From the NCBI GenBank assembly GCA_031276295.1, contig JAISNI010000065.1, positions 1-34,789 of the forward strand: DNA of 34,789 nt, written 5' to 3'. The notes beneath the pieces were generated by a model. It saw only the letters and a list, made by a program, of their open reading frames with translations, had not been told where the DNA came from and did no database searches. This document shows, piece after piece, positions 1 through 8,564 of the stretch. This DNA is from Treponema sp. (GTDB lineage Bacteria > Spirochaetota > Spirochaetia > Treponematales > Breznakiellaceae). How positions within the stretch are numbered: the stretch's first letter is position 1; each line of letters opens with the position of its first letter. The position numbers were made by a program, and so were the translations under genes.

Positions 1-454
1 TCTTGTCTTCTTCAATGTCCGATGAGTAACAATTGGCTTTAACGCCGTGGTCTTCCAGCCAGATATTCAGGAACCCAAGCTGCTCAAGCCATGTGTTTGC
101 GTCGTAGACTTTTTTGCCCCGCTCATACACGCAGTAATACCGCCCGTCGCCCCAGCAGTACGCCGCCGTGCCTTCATACGTAATATCGAAGATAAAGGTG
201 ATGTCTTTGAAGCAATGCACCATATCCGCAAAGGCTAAGGGCAGTTCCCCGTCGCCGTTGCTTAAAATAGTGCCATCCGGGTCGGTGATTGAGCGCGCGT
301 TGTAGTCGATGGCGAGGCTGTACTCGTCCACATACTTAAGCGCCTTGAGTACCGCTCCGGATTGTTTTTCCTTGAGCGCTTTTTCAAACGCCTCAACCGC
401 CGCATCGCCGCCTTCGTAACTGATCGTTACGTTTTTAAGATGAAATTCCGCCAT
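1..454 (-). CDS. Unrecognised protein, 3' end beyond the window
   Basis: An open frame of about 151 codons starts at ATG 454-452 and runs off the left edge, so only the N-terminal part is visible. A clear ribosome binding site (AAAGGAG) lies about 7 nt upstream of the start. The protein begins MAEFHLKNVTISYEGGD and has no signal peptide or membrane segment. It is acidic and rich in aromatic residues, with a stretch AAYCWGDGRYYCVYERGKK that reads like beta strands, followed by TWLEQLGFLNIWLEDHG. I do not recognise the family. It is divergent from the trp operon, and an 18-nt block in its upstream region is repeated in the trp promoter, so the two may share a regulator. Confidence 0.75.
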   Translation of the reverse strand, partial: MAEFHLKNVTISYEGGDAAVEAFEKALKEKQSGAVLKALKYVDEYSLAIDYNARSITDPDGTILSNGDGELPLAFADMVHCFKDITFIFDITYEGTAAYCWGDGRYYCVYERGKKVYDANTWLEQLGFLNIWLEDHGVKANCYSSDIEEDK

Positions 455-479
455 AATTATGCTCCTTTCAATATGCTTT

Positions 480-508
480 TGTTACCCGGTATAAAGTAAC
501 ATAGTATA
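480..508 (-). promoter_or_regulatory. Palindrome and possible promoter of the leftward gene
   Basis: TGTTAC (480-485) and GTAACA (496-501) form a perfect 6-bp inverted repeat with a 10-nt spacer. Immediately beyond it, 503-508 read on the minus strand is TATACT, a good -10 element; no convincing -35 accompanies it. Positions 489-506 (GTATAAAGTAACATAGTA) match 756-773 in the trp promoter at 16 of 18 positions. This suggests a common operator. The promoter part is weaker than the palindrome. Confidence 0.4.
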
Positions 509-733
509 AACGAAAAATTGAAAATTTGCGCAAATTTTGGTAAAAAATTTACTTTTTCCAAAAAAATTTTCCATAATATACCCTACAAATGTTACATGAA
601 GAATCGGGGTGTTGTTCTCATAAAACATTTGCATTTCGGGCATACTATGTCAAGACGCCGCGTTGTCTCATAATTGGGCATCACGAAAGAGCGTAAGCGG
701 TACACCCGCTATTACACTCATTCCTGAAGGCTC

Positions 734-762
734 TTGACAAAATCATAATGTTACTGTATAAA
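734..762 (+). promoter_or_regulatory. trp operon promoter, near consensus
   Basis: TTGACA at 734-739 and TATAAA at 757-762 are separated by exactly 17 nt, a near-perfect sigma-70 type promoter. Transcription should start near 769, leaving a leader of only about 24 nt before trpE. That is too short for a leader-peptide attenuator, a T-box or a TRAP site, so control is more likely at initiation, through the palindrome over the -10. Confidence 0.8.
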
Positions 763-769
763 GAAACAT
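748..769 (+). promoter_or_regulatory. Operator-like palindrome over the trp -10 element
   Basis: ATGTTAC (748-754) and GAAACAT (763-769) are an inverted repeat with 6 of 7 positions matching, spaced by 8 nt. They enclose the -10 hexamer completely, the classic position for a repressor site. The half-site resembles that of the palindrome at 480-502. It does not resemble the E. coli TrpR box. The identity of the regulator is unknown. Confidence 0.5.
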
Positions 770-792
770 CGTAAATAAATAAAGGGGTGTGT

Positions 793-2265
793 ATGATCTG
801 TCTGCCTGATTTGCAAGAGATAAGATCCCTGGCGCGGGAGTATAGGACGGTTCCGGTGTGGACAAGCGTGGATGCGGGAAGCCGTTCACCTACGGATACC
901 TTCAGGGCGCTTAAAAACGTAAGCCGTCAATGTTTTATCCTGGAAAGCCTTGAGGATTCAAAACGGTGGGGGCGTTATACCTTTCTGGGTTACGATCCCA
1001 AGCTGGAAGTTACCTGTATTAACGGGACTTTGAGCATTAAGAACGGAACCCATATCAAGGTGAATACCCAGGACCCCGGCTCTTACATCAAGAATATTAT
1101 AGAAGAGAATCGGGGGCCCGCGCTGCCGGGGCTGCCGCCCTTTTCGGGCGGGCTTGTGGGCTACTTCTCCTACGACTACGTCAAGTACGGTGAGCCTTCC
1201 CTGACGCTGGATGCCGAGGATCAGGAAAATTTCAGGGACGTAGACCTGATGCTCTTTGATAAGGTCATTGCCTATGACCGCCTTGAGGGGAAGATCATCC
1301 TGCTGGTCAACATGAAAACCGACGCCCCGGAGGAAAACTATAACCGGGCGGTGGACGAACTTGATCATCTCAGGCGGCTTGTTGCAACGGGGAAGCCCGC
1401 AACCATACCGCCCCTCAAGGTATGTTCCCCTTTCCGTCCCCTCTTTGACCGGGAACGGTACTGCGCCATGGTAAAGCGGGCAAAGGAGTATATCAGGGAA
1501 GGGGATATATTCCAGGTGGTGCTGTCCAACCGGCTTGAGGCGGATATCGAGGGCAGCCTCTTTGATACCTACCGGGTTCTGAGGACCGTAAATCCTTCCC
1601 CCTATATGTTCTACTTTTCCAGCGACGACATTGAAATTGCCGGAGCTTCCCCTGAAACCCTGGTGAAGCTCCGGGAAGGGGAACTCTTTACCTTTCCCCT
1701 GGCGGGGACCCGGCCGCGGGGAAAAACCGCGGATGAAGATGCCGCACTGGAAAAGGAACTGCTTGCGGACCCTAAAGAGCTGGCGGAACACAACATGCTG
1801 GTGGACCTGGGGCGGAACGACATCGGGAAGATAAGCCGTTTCGGTTCGGTATCGGTGGAAAAGTATCTTTCGGTAGAAAAATTTTCCCATGTAATGCACA
1901 TCGGTTCCACGGTACGGGGACTTATCCGCGAGGGCAAAACCGCCCTGGACGCCGTCGACGCAGTCCTCCCCGCGGGTACCCTGTCGGGAGCGCCCAAGAT
2001 CCGCGCCTGCCGGATCATCAACGAACTGGAGAACAACAAGCGGGGCCTCTACGGCGGGGCTATCGGATATATCAGTTTTGCCGGGAACCTGGATACCTGT
2101 ATCGCCATACGGATTGCCTTCAAAAAAAACGGCAAGGTCTTTGTACGTTCCGGCGCGGGGATCGTGGCCGACAGCGTTCCCGAACGGGAATTCGAGGAAT
2201 GTGAAAGCAAGATGCGGGCGGTGATCAAGGCCCTTGAACAAGCCCAAGGAGGGGCCGTGTTATGA
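793..2265 (+). CDS. trpE: Anthranilate synthase component I
   Basis: Converts chorismate and ammonia (or glutamine with TrpG) to anthranilate, the first committed step of tryptophan synthesis, in the cytoplasm. The 490-residue length is normal. Chorismate-binding signatures are present: LAGTRPRGKTADED, HNMLVDLGRNDIG, SHVMHIGSTVRG, GTLSGAPKIRACRIINELE and YGGAIGYISF. Near the N-terminus, FILESLEDSKRWGRYTFLG corresponds to the tryptophan feedback region of the family, so feedback inhibition is likely retained. I chose ATG 793 because AAAGGGG (781-787) sits 5 nt upstream; an in-frame GTG at 787 overlaps that binding site. First gene of a seven-gene operon, overlapping trpG by 4 nt (ATGA), which points to translational coupling of the two subunits. 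Confidence 0.97.
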   Translation: MICLPDLQEIRSLAREYRTVPVWTSVDAGSRSPTDTFRALKNVSRQCFILESLEDSKRWGRYTFLGYDPKLEVTCINGTLSIKNGTHIKVNTQDPGSYIKNIIEENRGPALPGLPPFSGGLVGYFSYDYVKYGEPSLTLDAEDQENFRDVDLMLFDKVIAYDRLEGKIILLVNMKTDAPEENYNRAVDELDHLRRLVATGKPATIPPLKVCSPFRPLFDRERYCAMVKRAKEYIREGDIFQVVLSNRLEADIEGSLFDTYRVLRTVNPSPYMFYFSSDDIEIAGASPETLVKLREGELFTFPLAGTRPRGKTADEDAALEKELLADPKELAEHNMLVDLGRNDIGKISRFGSVSVEKYLSVEKFSHVMHIGSTVRGLIREGKTALDAVDAVLPAGTLSGAPKIRACRIINELENNKRGLYGGAIGYISFAGNLDTCIAIRIAFKKNGKVFVRSGAGIVADSVPEREFEECESKMRAVIKALEQAQGGAVL

Positions 2266-2840
2266 TTCTGCTTATCGACAATTACGACAGTTTTTCGTTT
2301 AACCTCTACCAGCTTATGGGTTCCCTGAATCCCGACATCAAGGTTGTCCGTAACGACGGAATCACCCTGTCGGAGATAGTGGTTTTACGGCCCAGCCATA
2401 TCGTTATCTCCCCGGGACCAGGAAGACCGCGGGACGCGGGCATCTGCGAGAATGTAATCGGCGCTTTTGCCGGAAAGATCCCTATCCTGGGGGTATGCCT
2501 GGGGCATCAGGCTATCTGCGAAGTTTACGGTGCGACGGTCGGCTACGCGAAACAGATTATGCACGGGAAGACTTCGGACATTGCCCTGAGCCCGGACTGC
2601 CCCCTCTTTGCGGGGCTACCGCCGGTCATTCAGGCGGGGCGCTATCATTCCCTGGCGGCGGACAAGGAAACCATCCCGTCCTGCCTCGCGGTATGCGCGG
2701 AAACAGAGGACGGCGAAGTGATGGCGGTTCGGCATCGGGAGCATCCGGTCTTCGGCGTTCAATTCCACCCCGAATCGATCCTGACCCCTGGGGGGAAAAT
2801 CATCACGGCAAATTTTTTGAGGATGAAGATATGCAGTTAA
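2262..2840 (+). CDS. trpG: Anthranilate synthase component II (glutaminase)
   Basis: Class I glutamine amidotransferase that supplies ammonia to TrpE. The 192-residue protein has all the family landmarks: MILLIDNYDSFSFNL at the N-terminus, the oxyanion-type ISPGPGRPRDAG, the nucleophile Cys79 in GVCLGHQAI, and the His169/Glu171 pair in FGVQFHPES. A stand-alone glutaminase, not fused to TrpE or TrpD. It could in principle also serve 4-amino-4-deoxychorismate synthase (PabA role), as dual-use TrpG/PabA proteins are known, but its place in the trp operon makes the tryptophan role primary. It starts inside the trpE stop codon. Confidence 0.96.
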   Translation: MILLIDNYDSFSFNLYQLMGSLNPDIKVVRNDGITLSEIVVLRPSHIVISPGPGRPRDAGICENVIGAFAGKIPILGVCLGHQAICEVYGATVGYAKQIMHGKTSDIALSPDCPLFAGLPPVIQAGRYHSLAADKETIPSCLAVCAETEDGEVMAVRHREHPVFGVQFHPESILTPGGKIITANFLRMKICS

Positions 2841-2870
2841 TACATTCTATTATGTCGGAGGAGTTTTTGT

Positions 2871-3911
2871 ATGATTAAAGAAGCCATTGTAAAGGCGGCC
2901 CGGCGGGAAAACCTAAGCTATGAAACGGCCGAGGCGGTGATGGACGAAATCATGAGCGGGAAGGCCAGCGAGATTCAGATGGCGGCCTTCCTGACCGCTA
3001 TGGCGGTGAAGGGGGAGACTATCGAGGAGATCACCGCGTCGGCGGCGGGAATGCGGAAGCACTGTATCCGCATACTCCACGATATGGATGTGCTGGAAAT
3101 TGTCGGTACCGGCGGGGATTTTTCCAATTCCTTTAATATTTCCACCACCTCGGCAATGGTTATTTCCGCGGCGGGGATCCCCGTGGCAAAACACGGAAAC
3201 CGGGCGGCTTCCAGCAAAAGCGGCGCAGCGGACGTGCTGGAAAGTCTGGGTGTGGATATCACCGTCCCCCCGGAACGGAGCCTGGAACTTTTAAAAACCA
3301 TCGGCCTCTGTTTCCTCTTTGCCCAGAACTACCATATTTCCATGAAGTACGTGGCCCCGGTACGGAAGGAACTGGGGATCAGGACCATCTTCAATATCCT
3401 CGGCCCCTTGGTTAATCCGGCGGGAGCGAACATGGAACTGCTGGGGGTTTACGATGCGGACCTCATTGAGCCTATGGCAAGGGTGCTTGCCAATCTGGGG
3501 GTAAAAAACGCCCTGGTGGTTTACGGCCAGGACGGATTCGACGAAATTTCCGTAAGCGCCCCGACGAGCGTCTGCGAGATACGGAATGGCGTCTTTAAAT
3601 CCTACAGCATTGAACCGGAACAGTTCGGCCTGCGGCGCTGTAAAAAGGAAGACCTGACGGGGGGATCTCCGGCGGATAACGCGAAGATAACCCGCGCCGT
3701 TCTATCCGGCGAGAAAGGGCCCAAGCGGGACGCGGTACTCCTCAACTCTGCCGCGGCGATCTACATTGCCCGGCCCTCCCTCACGATGGATAAGGCCGTG
3801 GAAATCGCCGCCGAAACCATCGACAGCGGCAAGGCCCTGGCCCGGCTTGAACAGTTCATCAGCCTTTCTACGGCGCAGGACAGGGAAAAACCAACGGCAG
3901 GGGCCGTATGA
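2871..3911 (+). CDS. trpD: Anthranilate phosphoribosyltransferase
   Basis: Transfers phosphoribose from PRPP to anthranilate, giving phosphoribosyl-anthranilate. 346 residues, normal for the family. Recognisable motifs are the PRPP-binding [15 protein letters not shown] (about residue 79), [18 protein letters not shown], and [11 protein letters not shown]. The N-terminal helical domain (residues 1-70) has the usual pattern with [19 protein letters not shown] good Shine-Dalgarno (GGAGG) lies before the ATG, and the 30-nt gap from trpG carries nothing else. The 3' end overlaps trpC by 4 nt (ATGA). Confidence 0.96.
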   Translation: MIKEAIVKAARRENLSYETAEAVMDEIMSGKASEIQMAAFLTAMAVKGETIEEITASAAGMRKHCIRILHDMDVLEIVGTGGDFSNSFNISTTSAMVISAAGIPVAKHGNRAASSKSGAADVLESLGVDITVPPERSLELLKTIGLCFLFAQNYHISMKYVAPVRKELGIRTIFNILGPLVNPAGANMELLGVYDADLIEPMARVLANLGVKNALVVYGQDGFDEISVSAPTSVCEIRNGVFKSYSIEPEQFGLRRCKKEDLTGGSPADNAKITRAVLSGEKGPKRDAVLLNSAAAIYIARPSLTMDKAVEIAAETIDSGKALARLEQFISLSTAQDREKPTAGAV

Positions 3912-4816
3912 TTCTGGACGATATAGCCGCCGCCGCCCGAAGGCGGGTGGAGCGGGCAAAGGAGGCGGTTCCCCTGGAAAAGATAAGGGAAACAGCCCTG
4001 GACAAAGCCGCGGCCGGGAAAGGAACGGCATCGAACAAAGGGCGGGGCTCGGGGCAAGGTTCGGTTTTGGATGACGGCGGCCGCGGGGGCCCGGATTTTC
4101 CCTTTGAACGGGCTCTGGCAGCGCCTGAACTTTCCTTTATCTGCGAAGTGAAAAAAGCCTCCCCCTCCAAAGGGCTTATCGCCGGGGATTTTCCCTACCG
4201 TCGCATCGCCGTGGAATACGAGGAGGCCGGAGCCGCCGCTATCTCGGTACTGACCGAACCGGAACACTTTTTAGGCAGGGACCAATACCTTCGGGACATA
4301 GCCTCCGAGGTAAAACTACCCCTTCTCCGCAAGGATTTTACCGTTGATCCTTACCAGATATACGAGGCAAAACTCCTGGGAGCCTCCGCCGTGCTCCTCA
4401 TCTGCGCTCTCCTGGACACCCGCGCCCTGGCTGAATATATCGCCCTGGCCGGCTATCTGGGCCTTTCCTGCCTTACTGAAGCCCATACCAAAGAGGAGAT
4501 ACAATCGGCTTTGGACGCCGGGGCGCGGATCATCGGGATCAACAACCGGGACCTCAAGACCTTTCAGGTTGATCTGGGGCTTACCGGTCGCCTGCGGAAA
4601 TTTATCCCCCCGGGTGTTACCGCGGTTTCCGAAAGCGGTATCCGGTCCCCGGCGGACATCCGGTTTTTAACGGAATTTGAGGTAGACGCGGCGCTTATCG
4701 GCGAAGCCCTGATGCGCGCGGCGGATAAAAAACAATTCCTGGCGGAACTGCGCGGGCTTGCATACGGTACGGGAACTCCGGCCCCCGGAGACGGGGGAAG
4801 CGCTCGTGAAAATTAA
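3908..4816 (+). CDS. trpC: Indole-3-glycerol-phosphate synthase
   Basis: Decarboxylates and closes the ring of CdRP to give indole-3-glycerol phosphate; a cytoplasmic TIM barrel. Family motifs: [15 protein letters not shown] (catalytic Lys/Glu strand), [26 protein letters not shown]-type segment [12 protein letters not shown], and AVSESGIRS. At 302 residues it is about 40 longer than usual. The excess is mainly a Gly/Ser/Arg-rich stretch at about residues 38-62, between the N-terminal helix and the barrel, and a short C-terminal tail. No frameshift is involved. Not fused to trpF, unlike the enteric protein. Starts within the trpD stop and overlaps trpF by 11 nt. Confidence 0.95.
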   Translation: MILDDIAAAARRRVERAKEAVPLEKIRETALDKAAAGKGTASNKGRGSGQGSVLDDGGRGGPDFPFERALAAPELSFICEVKKASPSKGLIAGDFPYRRIAVEYEEAGAAAISVLTEPEHFLGRDQYLRDIASEVKLPLLRKDFTVDPYQIYEAKLLGASAVLLICALLDTRALAEYIALAGYLGLSCLTEAHTKEEIQSALDAGARIIGINNRDLKTFQVDLGLTGRLRKFIPPGVTAVSESGIRSPADIRFLTEFEVDAALIGEALMRAADKKQFLAELRGLAYGTGTPAPGDGGSAREN

Positions 4817-5495
4817 GATCTGCGGACTCTTCAGGGAGGAAGACATAGAGGCCGCCAACGAAGCGGGGCCCGATTTTATCGGTTTTGTCTTTGCCCCAAG
4901 CCGCCGCCGGATACGCGCGGAAGAAGCGGCCCGACTTCGCCGGAGGCTGTCGCCGGACATTATCCCCGTGGGGGTTTTTGTAAACGCCCCTATCGCCGAA
5001 ATTGCCGCCCTGTACCGGGAAGGGATCATCACCCTGGCCCAACTCCACGGCGGCGAGGACGGGGCCTATACCGCCGCTTTGAAAGCAGCCTGCGGAATAC
5101 CGGTTATCAGGGCCGTGCGGGTGGAAACCGGCAACGATCTTGCCCCCTGGCAAGAGGCCTCATTAGGCCCGCAAGCCGGGGATGCGGAAAACGCCCCCGG
5201 CCCGGTCCATACCGCAAGGCCGGATGCGGATTATCTCTTGTTCGACCGGGGAGGGGGGACGGGCAAAGCCTTCGACTGGCGCATCCTTGAAAAGTTCCGG
5301 ACTTTCGGCGCTTTCAGGGCGCCCTGCTTCCTTGCCGGGGGCATTGACGGTAATAATATAGAAAAAGCCCTGTCCTTTAAACCCTTTGGGATCGATGTCT
5401 CAAGCGGCGCGGAAACCGGCGGGGTAAAGGACAGGGAAAAGATGATTTACCTGACGGAAAAAGCGCACCGGTATGAGTACCGGTTAGAATCATGA
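4806..5495 (+). CDS. trpF: Phosphoribosylanthranilate isomerase
   Basis: Amadori isomerisation of phosphoribosyl-anthranilate to CdRP. I place the start at GTG 4806, preceded by GGGGGAAG at 4793-4800, because translation from there gives the canonical MKIKICGL opening with the catalytic Cys at residue 6; a possible in-frame ATG at 4758 lies deep inside trpC and has no family support. Other signatures: DFIGFVFAPSRRRI, LAQLHGGED, LLFDRGGGTGKAFDW (catalytic Asp), CFLAGGIDGNNI and GIDVSSGAETGGVKD. 229 residues, with an unusual Ala/Gly/Pro-rich insertion at about residues 113-135. It overlaps trpC by 11 nt. An 87-nt gap with a hairpin separates it from trpB, the only substantial gap in the operon after trpD. 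Confidence 0.95.
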   Translation: MKIKICGLFREEDIEAANEAGPDFIGFVFAPSRRRIRAEEAARLRRRLSPDIIPVGVFVNAPIAEIAALYREGIITLAQLHGGEDGAYTAALKAACGIPVIRAVRVETGNDLAPWQEASLGPQAGDAENAPGPVHTARPDADYLLFDRGGGTGKAFDWRILEKFRTFGAFRAPCFLAGGIDGNNIEKALSFKPFGIDVSSGAETGGVKDREKMIYLTEKAHRYEYRLES

Positions 5496-5507
5496 ACATA
5501 GATATGC

Positions 5508-5532
5508 TTTCAAAACCAGGCGGGTTTTGAAA
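5508..5532 (+). other. Intra-operon hairpin between trpF and trpB
   Basis: TTTCAAAACC (5508-5517) and GGTTTTGAAA (5523-5532) form a perfect 10-bp stem with a 5-nt loop. The sequence after it is T-rich but interrupted (TTGTTTCTAT), so it is at best a partial terminator. It may instead stabilise or help process the mRNA. TATAAT at 5542-5547 just downstream could be the -10 of a secondary promoter, but I find no matching -35. Confidence 0.45.
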
Positions 5533-5582
5533 TTGTTTCTATATAATATTGTTTCCATATTAAGAAGATAAGGAAGGATACG

Positions 5583-6764
5583 ATGAAAAACGGCAGATTC
5601 GGCGATTACGGCGGGCAGTACATTCCCGAAACCTTGATGAACGAGATCCTCAATCTGGAGAAAGCCTATAACCAATGTAAAGACGATCCTGATTTTCAGG
5701 CGGAACTTGGGGGGCTTCTTAAAAACTACGCGGGGCGGCCGTCCCTGCTGTATTGCGCCGAAAAGATGACGGAAGACCTGGGCGTAAAGGTCTACCTTAA
5801 ACGGGAGGATCTGAACCACACCGGTTCCCACAAGATCAACAATGTCCTGGGTCAAACCCTGCTGGCTAAAAAGATGGGGAAGACCAGGATCATTGCCGAA
5901 ACCGGCGCCGGCCAGCACGGGGTTGCCGCCGCCACGGCCGCCGCCCTTTTGGGGATGGAGTGCGAAATATTCATGGGCAAAGAGGACACCGAACGGCAGG
6001 CCCTGAACGTGTACCGTATGAGGCTTCTGGGGGCCACGGTAAACGCCGTTACCTCCGGTACGCAAACCCTCAAGGACGCGGTGAACGAAACCATGCGGGA
6101 ATGGGTAAGCCGTGTGGCCGACACCCACTACGTGCTGGGATCGGTGATGGGCCCCCATCCCTTCCCGACCATAGTCAGGGACTTCCAGAGCGTGATAGGC
6201 AAGGAGGCCAGGGAACAGATACTGGAACGGGAGGGGAAGCTCCCGGCTGCGGTACTCGCCTGCGTGGGAGGCGGCAGTAACGCTATAGGGATTTTCTATC
6301 ATTTTATTCCCGATAAAACCGTCAGGCTCGTCGGCTGCGAAGCTGCCGGACGGGGGATCGATACGGAACAACATGCCGCCGCCATAGCCAAAGGCAGGGT
6401 AGGGATCTTCCACGGGATGAAATCCTACTTCTGCCAGAATGAGGCGGGGCAGATAGCGCCGGTTTATTCTATTTCCGCGGGGCTGGACTATCCGGGCATA
6501 GGCCCGGAACACGCTTTTCTCCATGACACGGGACGGGCGGAGTATGTGCCGGTTACCGATGAAGAAGCGGTTTCCGCCTTTGAATACCTTGCCCGTACCG
6601 AGGGGATCATCTGCGCCGTTGAAAGCGCCCACGCGGTAGCCCATGCCAAGGTTCTTGCGCCGAAACTGGGTAAAGACGAAAGTATTATCATCTGTCTTTC
6701 CGGCAGGGGAGACAAGGACGTAGCCGCCATCGCGCGCTACCGGGGAGAGAATATCCATGAGTAA
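5583..6764 (+). CDS. trpB: Tryptophan synthase beta chain
   Basis: PLP enzyme joining indole and serine to tryptophan. 393 residues, the standard TrpB1 length. It opens with [16 protein letters not shown]. Lys84 in HTGSHKINN is the Schiff-base lysine, and [16 protein letters not shown] (phosphate-binding loop), [23 protein letters not shown] and LSGRGDKD are all in place. Start ATG 5583 follows a good AAGGAAGG site. It overlaps trpA by 8 nt, as expected for subunits of one alpha2-beta2 complex that channels indole. Confidence 0.97.
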   Translation: MKNGRFGDYGGQYIPETLMNEILNLEKAYNQCKDDPDFQAELGGLLKNYAGRPSLLYCAEKMTEDLGVKVYLKREDLNHTGSHKINNVLGQTLLAKKMGKTRIIAETGAGQHGVAAATAAALLGMECEIFMGKEDTERQALNVYRMRLLGATVNAVTSGTQTLKDAVNETMREWVSRVADTHYVLGSVMGPHPFPTIVRDFQSVIGKEAREQILEREGKLPAAVLACVGGGSNAIGIFYHFIPDKTVRLVGCEAAGRGIDTEQHAAAIAKGRVGIFHGMKSYFCQNEAGQIAPVYSISAGLDYPGIGPEHAFLHDTGRAEYVPVTDEEAVSAFEYLARTEGIICAVESAHAVAHAKVLAPKLGKDESIIICLSGRGDKDVAAIARYRGENIHE

Positions 6765-7530
6765 CATTCATAAGGCCTTTGAGAAAGGCAAGGCTTTTAT
6801 CGGTTTTGTAACCGGCGGGGATCCCAGTATCGAAAAAACTGAGGAATTTATTCTTGAAATGGCTGGGGCCGGAGCGGATCTCGTGGAAATCGGCATCCCC
6901 TTCTCCGACCCTATTGCCGAAGGCCCCGTAATCCAGCGTGCCAATATCCGCTCTCTGGCGGCACTTACCACCGCGGATACACTTTTCACCTTGACGGAAA
7001 GGCTGCGGCATAAGGTAGAAACGCCGCTGGTATTCCTGACCTATCTTAACCCGGTGTTCAATTACGGCTACGACCGGTTTTTTAAACAATGCCAGGAGAC
7101 CGGAGTGGACGGGATCATCATCCCCGACCTGCCCTTTGAGGAACAGGGAGAGGTGCGGGAGTTTTCCTCCGTATACGGGGTGGACCTTATCTCCCTTATC
7201 GCTCCCACTTCGGAAGATCGTATTCGGAAAATCGCCCGTACCGCTACGGGTTTTTTGTATCTGGTTTCGTCCCTGGGTGTTACCGGGGTCAGGGGGGAGA
7301 TCAGCACGGACCTGACTTCCATCGTAAACTCGGTGAGAGCCGCGGCGGAACTTCCGGCGGCAGTCGGCTTCGGCATCCATACACCCGTACAGGCCGCGGA
7401 AATCGCCAAAATCGCCGACGGGGTTATCGTGGGGAGCGCCATCGTCAAAATCATCGAGGAACACGGGGAAGACGCGGGGAGCTACATCTACCGCTACGTG
7501 AAGGAAATGAAGGACGCCATCAGGACTTAA
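6757..7530 (+). CDS. trpA: Tryptophan synthase alpha chain
   Basis: Cleaves indole-3-glycerol phosphate to indole and glyceraldehyde-3-phosphate within the TrpAB complex. 257 residues. Motifs: [79 protein letters not shown] and VGFGIHTP. Glu44 matches the catalytic Glu49 of the Salmonella enzyme. The position matching Asp60 is Glu55 (AEGP instead of ADGP), a conservative change at a catalytic residue. Last gene of the operon; its final 11 nt overlap the end of the convergent thioredoxin reductase gene, so no terminator hairpin fits between them. Confidence 0.95.
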   Translation: MSNIHKAFEKGKAFIGFVTGGDPSIEKTEEFILEMAGAGADLVEIGIPFSDPIAEGPVIQRANIRSLAALTTADTLFTLTERLRHKVETPLVFLTYLNPVFNYGYDRFFKQCQETGVDGIIIPDLPFEEQGEVREFSSVYGVDLISLIAPTSEDRIRKIARTATGFLYLVSSLGVTGVRGEISTDLTSIVNSVRAAAELPAAVGFGIHTPVQAAEIAKIADGVIVGSAIVKIIEEHGEDAGSYIYRYVKEMKDAIRT

Positions 7531-8476
7531 CCCCGCACGAATCCAGGTATTCGACGGCGCTATGGGCGGCGATTGCGCCGTCGCCAACGGCCGTAACTAC
7601 CTGGCGGAAAGGCGTTGTACGCACATCGCCTGCCGCAAAGATGCCGGGAACGGAAGATGCCATGTTCTGATCGGTACATATATAACCCCCCGAATCGGTA
7701 TTGAGGCCGTCCGTTGCCGGTACCTGCGGTTCCGCGCCGGCAAAGATGAAAACCGCCCGGGTCTCTTCTTCGTACCGTTCCCCGCCGGGAATTTTTTCCA
7801 GTATCACCGAATCGACCGTTGTACCGCCTTTAATCTCAAGCAATCGGGTATTAAAGCGGACTTCTATATGCGGGTTTTTCAGGACACGTTCCGCCAGGGC
7901 TTTCTGCGCCCTGAATCTATCCCGCCGGTGCACAAGGATGATTTGGGAACTGAGGCGGGAAAGGTATTGGGCTTCGTCGCAGGCCGAATCTCCGCCGCCG
8001 ACCACGAGGATCCTCCTGTTTTTAAAGAAGGGCCCGTCGCAGGTGGCGCAGTAGGAAACGCCCTTACCGTTAAAGCGCTCCTCGCCGTTTATGCCCAGTT
8101 TACGGTGTTTTGTTCCGGTGGCGATTATCACGGCAGGGCTGCGCCGAATCTGACCGTTGCTCAAGGTCAGGGTAAAAAGGCCGCCGGCCGCATTCAGGCT
8201 AATCTCCGTTACCACACCGCTTTCAAAACGGGCGCCAAAGGCTTCGGCTTGTTTGTGCATATCCAGGGCAAATTCCTGGCCGGTTCTGGCCGGAGCGCCT
8301 GCCGCGCTGAAATTGCCGGGATAATTCTCCAGTACGTCAATGGCGGCAGCCTGTCCGCCGGGGACAAGCTGTTCCAGTACCAAAACATCCAGGTTTGCAC
8401 GGGCGCCGTACTGGGCTGCGCTCAGACCCGCCGGCCCCGCCCCTACAATGATCACATCCGCATCAGGTTCTATCAT
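7520..8476 (-). CDS. trxB: Thioredoxin reductase
   Basis: FAD/NADPH flavoenzyme that reduces thioredoxin. From ATG 8476 it is 318 residues, the usual size. It has the N-terminal FAD motif VIIVGAGPAGLSAAQYG, LVPGGQAA, the redox pair Cys143/Cys146 in SYCATCDGPFF, the NADPH-binding ILVVGGGDSACDEA, and the C-terminal FAD motif GIFAAGDVR followed by QVVTAVGDGAIAA. An in-frame ATG at 8515 would add 13 residues but has no ribosome binding site, whereas 8476 has AAAAGGACGGAAG just upstream. Divergent from the exported protein at 8565 and convergent with trpA. A ferredoxin-NADP reductase relative is possible, but the CxxC makes TrxB the better call. Confidence 0.93.
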   Translation of the reverse strand: MIEPDADVIIVGAGPAGLSAAQYGARANLDVLVLEQLVPGGQAAAIDVLENYPGNFSAAGAPARTGQEFALDMHKQAEAFGARFESGVVTEISLNAAGGLFTLTLSNGQIRRSPAVIIATGTKHRKLGINGEERFNGKGVSYCATCDGPFFKNRRILVVGGGDSACDEAQYLSRLSSQIILVHRRDRFRAQKALAERVLKNPHIEVRFNTRLLEIKGGTTVDSVILEKIPGGERYEEETRAVFIFAGAEPQVPATDGLNTDSGGYICTDQNMASSVPGIFAAGDVRTTPFRQVVTAVGDGAIAAHSAVEYLDSCGVKS

Positions 8477-8504
8477 AGCTTCCGTCCTTTTCTTTGAAAT
8501 GGTT

Positions 8505-8533
8505 TTGACATCCATTTGATATTATGCTATCTA
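8505..8533 (+). promoter_or_regulatory. Probable promoter of the transglutaminase-like gene
   Basis: TTGACA at 8505-8510 is followed after 17 nt by TATCTA (8528-8533), preceded by an extended-type TGC (8525-8527). The -35 is perfect and the -10 is weak. The expected start of transcription is about 25 nt before the gene's GAGGA binding site. Confidence 0.45.
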
Positions 8534-8564
8534 AGAAGTATACTTATTTAAGAGGAAAAAATCC

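Noticed and set aside
787-792. GTG at 787 as the trpE start
   Set aside because: It overlaps the AAAGGGG ribosome binding site, which is ideally placed for ATG 793.
958-2247. Long open frame on the minus strand across trpE (429 codons)
   Set aside because: It is a shadow of the trpE codon pattern: no ribosome binding site, no recognisable domain, and trpE is unmistakable on the other strand. The same applies to the 425-codon minus-strand frame across trpB (5490-6767).
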